This document shows positions 6,102-6,925 of a stretch of 6,925 bases of DNA, in pieces (within the stretch, counting starts at the first letter, position 1; the number at the start of each line of letters is the position of its first letter). The notes below the pieces were generated by a model. It searched no databases. It was not told the origin of the DNA and was given only the letters and a program-made list of their open reading frames with translations. A program made the translations under genes and the position numbers. Origin of the DNA: Candidatus Aminicenantota bacterium (GTDB taxonomy: Bacteria > Acidobacteriota > Aminicenantia > Aminicenantales > Aminicenantaceae); the NCBI GenBank assembly GCA_030633795.1, contig DAOWCB010000072.1, positions 1 through 6,925 of the forward strand, written 5' to 3'.

Positions 6102-6925
6102 AAGGAAAAAATCAATCTTAAATATTTTCCTGAAAGTATGCATCGGGATCATAATTGTCTCGAGTGCTATCCTTTTGACCCTCTCACAGGAAAAGGATGC
6201 TTATCCCCTTCCCGAAAATCCTCTGACTGGGGCAGAGATTTTCTTCAAAAAGGGCTGCATCGAGTGCCACACGGTTTGGGGGATCGGCAAGAGCTTCGGT
6301 CCCGACCTCACCCAGATCGGGATGGAGAAGGACTTTTTCAAGCTTACCGGAGCTCTCTGGAGTCATTCTCCCAAAATGATCGATGTTATGGAGGAAAGAG
6401 GAATCGAGCGGCCGGTTTTTTCGGCCGAAGAGATCGAGAGCTTGTTGGCTTACATCTATTATCTCGGCTTTATCGATGAAATGGGCGATTATTTAAAAGG
6501 GGAGGAGATTTTTACGAATAAAGACTGTTCCCGCTGTCATTCACTCGGGGGAACTCCTAGCAAATCAGGGCCTGACTTGGATAAATACGGTCGTTATGTC
6601 TCGCCAGTCTATATCGCTACCGCTCTCTGGAATCATAGTGCCACTGTCAGTCAGGCCATGCTTAATCAGTCCTTTGATGCACGAGAGATGTCTCACCTTC
6701 TCGCTTTCATTAAAGGAAATGCGGCCAATCAGGAGGGAGAAACCGTCTACATTCAACCCGGAAGTCCAAGGAAAGGACACAAGGTTTTTATGGAGAAACG
6801 CTGTGCCTCCTGTCACAGCCAGCAGGAATTTGATCTGTCGGAGAGCGATCTGCAAAAAAGTCTGACAGAGATCGTGGGTATGATGTGGAATCATTCCTCT
6901 TCCATGTGGCAGGAAATGAAATCCA
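6094..6925 (+). CDS. Three-domain class I-like cytochrome c with repeated W-x-H-S...M signature (partial, runs off right edge)
   Basis: At least 277 residues are open to the window end. A basic N-terminus and a hydrophobic segment (about 11-30) form a signal peptide or anchor exporting the rest to the periplasm. Three tandem cytochrome domains follow, each with one CxxCH: C55-H59, C145-H149 and C237-H241. Each also has L/M-W-S/N-H-S followed by a methionine exactly ten residues after the tryptophan: W89/M99, W179/M189 and W265/M275. These methionines are candidate sixth heme ligands, with the nearby histidines as alternatives. Domains 1 and 2 have K/S-S/F-G-P-D-L after the heme site and identical Cys-to-Trp spacing (34). 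Domain 3 is six residues shorter and lacks G-P. The gene starts inside the NrfD-type gene (8-base overlap ATGAGTAA), so it belongs to the complex, in the place where ACIII has the monoheme ActE. It likely passes electrons between the complex and periplasmic partners. More domains may follow beyond the window. Confidence 0.85.
   Translation, partial: MSKRKKSILNIFLKVCIGIIIVSSAILLTLSQEKDAYPLPENPLTGAEIFFKKGCIECHTVWGIGKSFGPDLTQIGMEKDFFKLTGALWSHSPKMIDVMEERGIERPVFSAEEIESLLAYIYYLGFIDEMGDYLKGEEIFTNKDCSRCHSLGGTPSKSGPDLDKYGRYVSPVYIATALWNHSATVSQAMLNQSFDAREMSHLLAFIKGNAANQEGETVYIQPGSPRKGHKVFMEKRCASCHSQQEFDLSESDLQKSLTEIVGMMWNHSSSMWQEMKS

Overview
The window looks like the chromosome of a Gram-negative, respiring, probably anaerobic or facultative bacterium. 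A Tat-exported molybdopterin-family protein, an uncleaved-anchor pentaheme cytochrome, a multi-domain c-type cytochrome and an NrfD-type quinone-interacting membrane protein are encoded together, which requires a periplasm, cytochrome c maturation and a quinone pool. The lineage cannot be fixed from the sequence. A Desulfobacterota-like, Nitrospirota-like or Aminicenantes/Acidobacteriota-like source would fit, but this is inference. Base composition is moderate by eye and similar across the window, and no mobile element, tRNA, rRNA or CRISPR array was seen.

Layout. (1) Positions 1-48 hold the first 16 codons of a leftward gene whose product begins with a zinc-ribbon motif. A strong-looking leftward promoter lies at 125-152. 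(2) Positions 49-356 are mostly non-coding and A/T-rich. They end with a 28-codon candidate ORF (274-360) whose stop overlaps the start of the next gene as ATGA. (3) Positions 357-983 encode a small class I SAM-dependent methyltransferase with three cysteines near its C-terminus. (4) Positions 984-1145 are a spacer with a good sigma-70-type promoter (1085-1112) and a possible decayed C-terminal membrane-protein remnant on the minus strand. (5) From 1146 to the right edge runs a tight five-gene rightward operon: pentaheme c3/c7-type cytochrome, Tat-targeted molybdopterin-oxidoreductase-family protein, a protein with four 4Fe-4S motifs, an NrfD/ActC-like membrane protein, and a cytochrome c with three class I-like heme domains that is cut by the window end. 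Two of the gene junctions are 8-base overlaps.

How the genes work together. The cytochrome / MopB / FeS / NrfD order is that of the quinone reductase complex Qrc (qrcABCD). The pentaheme count, the ActC-like motifs and the downstream class I cytochrome recall Alternative Complex III. The catalytic-family subunit keeps its N-terminal FeS cysteines but has no Cys/SeCys/Ser where the molybdenum ligand is expected, as in the non-catalytic subunits of Qrc and ACIII. The likely picture, by inference, is a membrane complex moving electrons between menaquinone or ubiquinone (at the NrfD subunit) and periplasmic cytochromes, with the MopB subunit serving as scaffold or electron wire. The most unusual parts are the three-domain cytochrome with a repeated W-x-H-S...M signature and the hybrid Qrc/ACIII character of the set.
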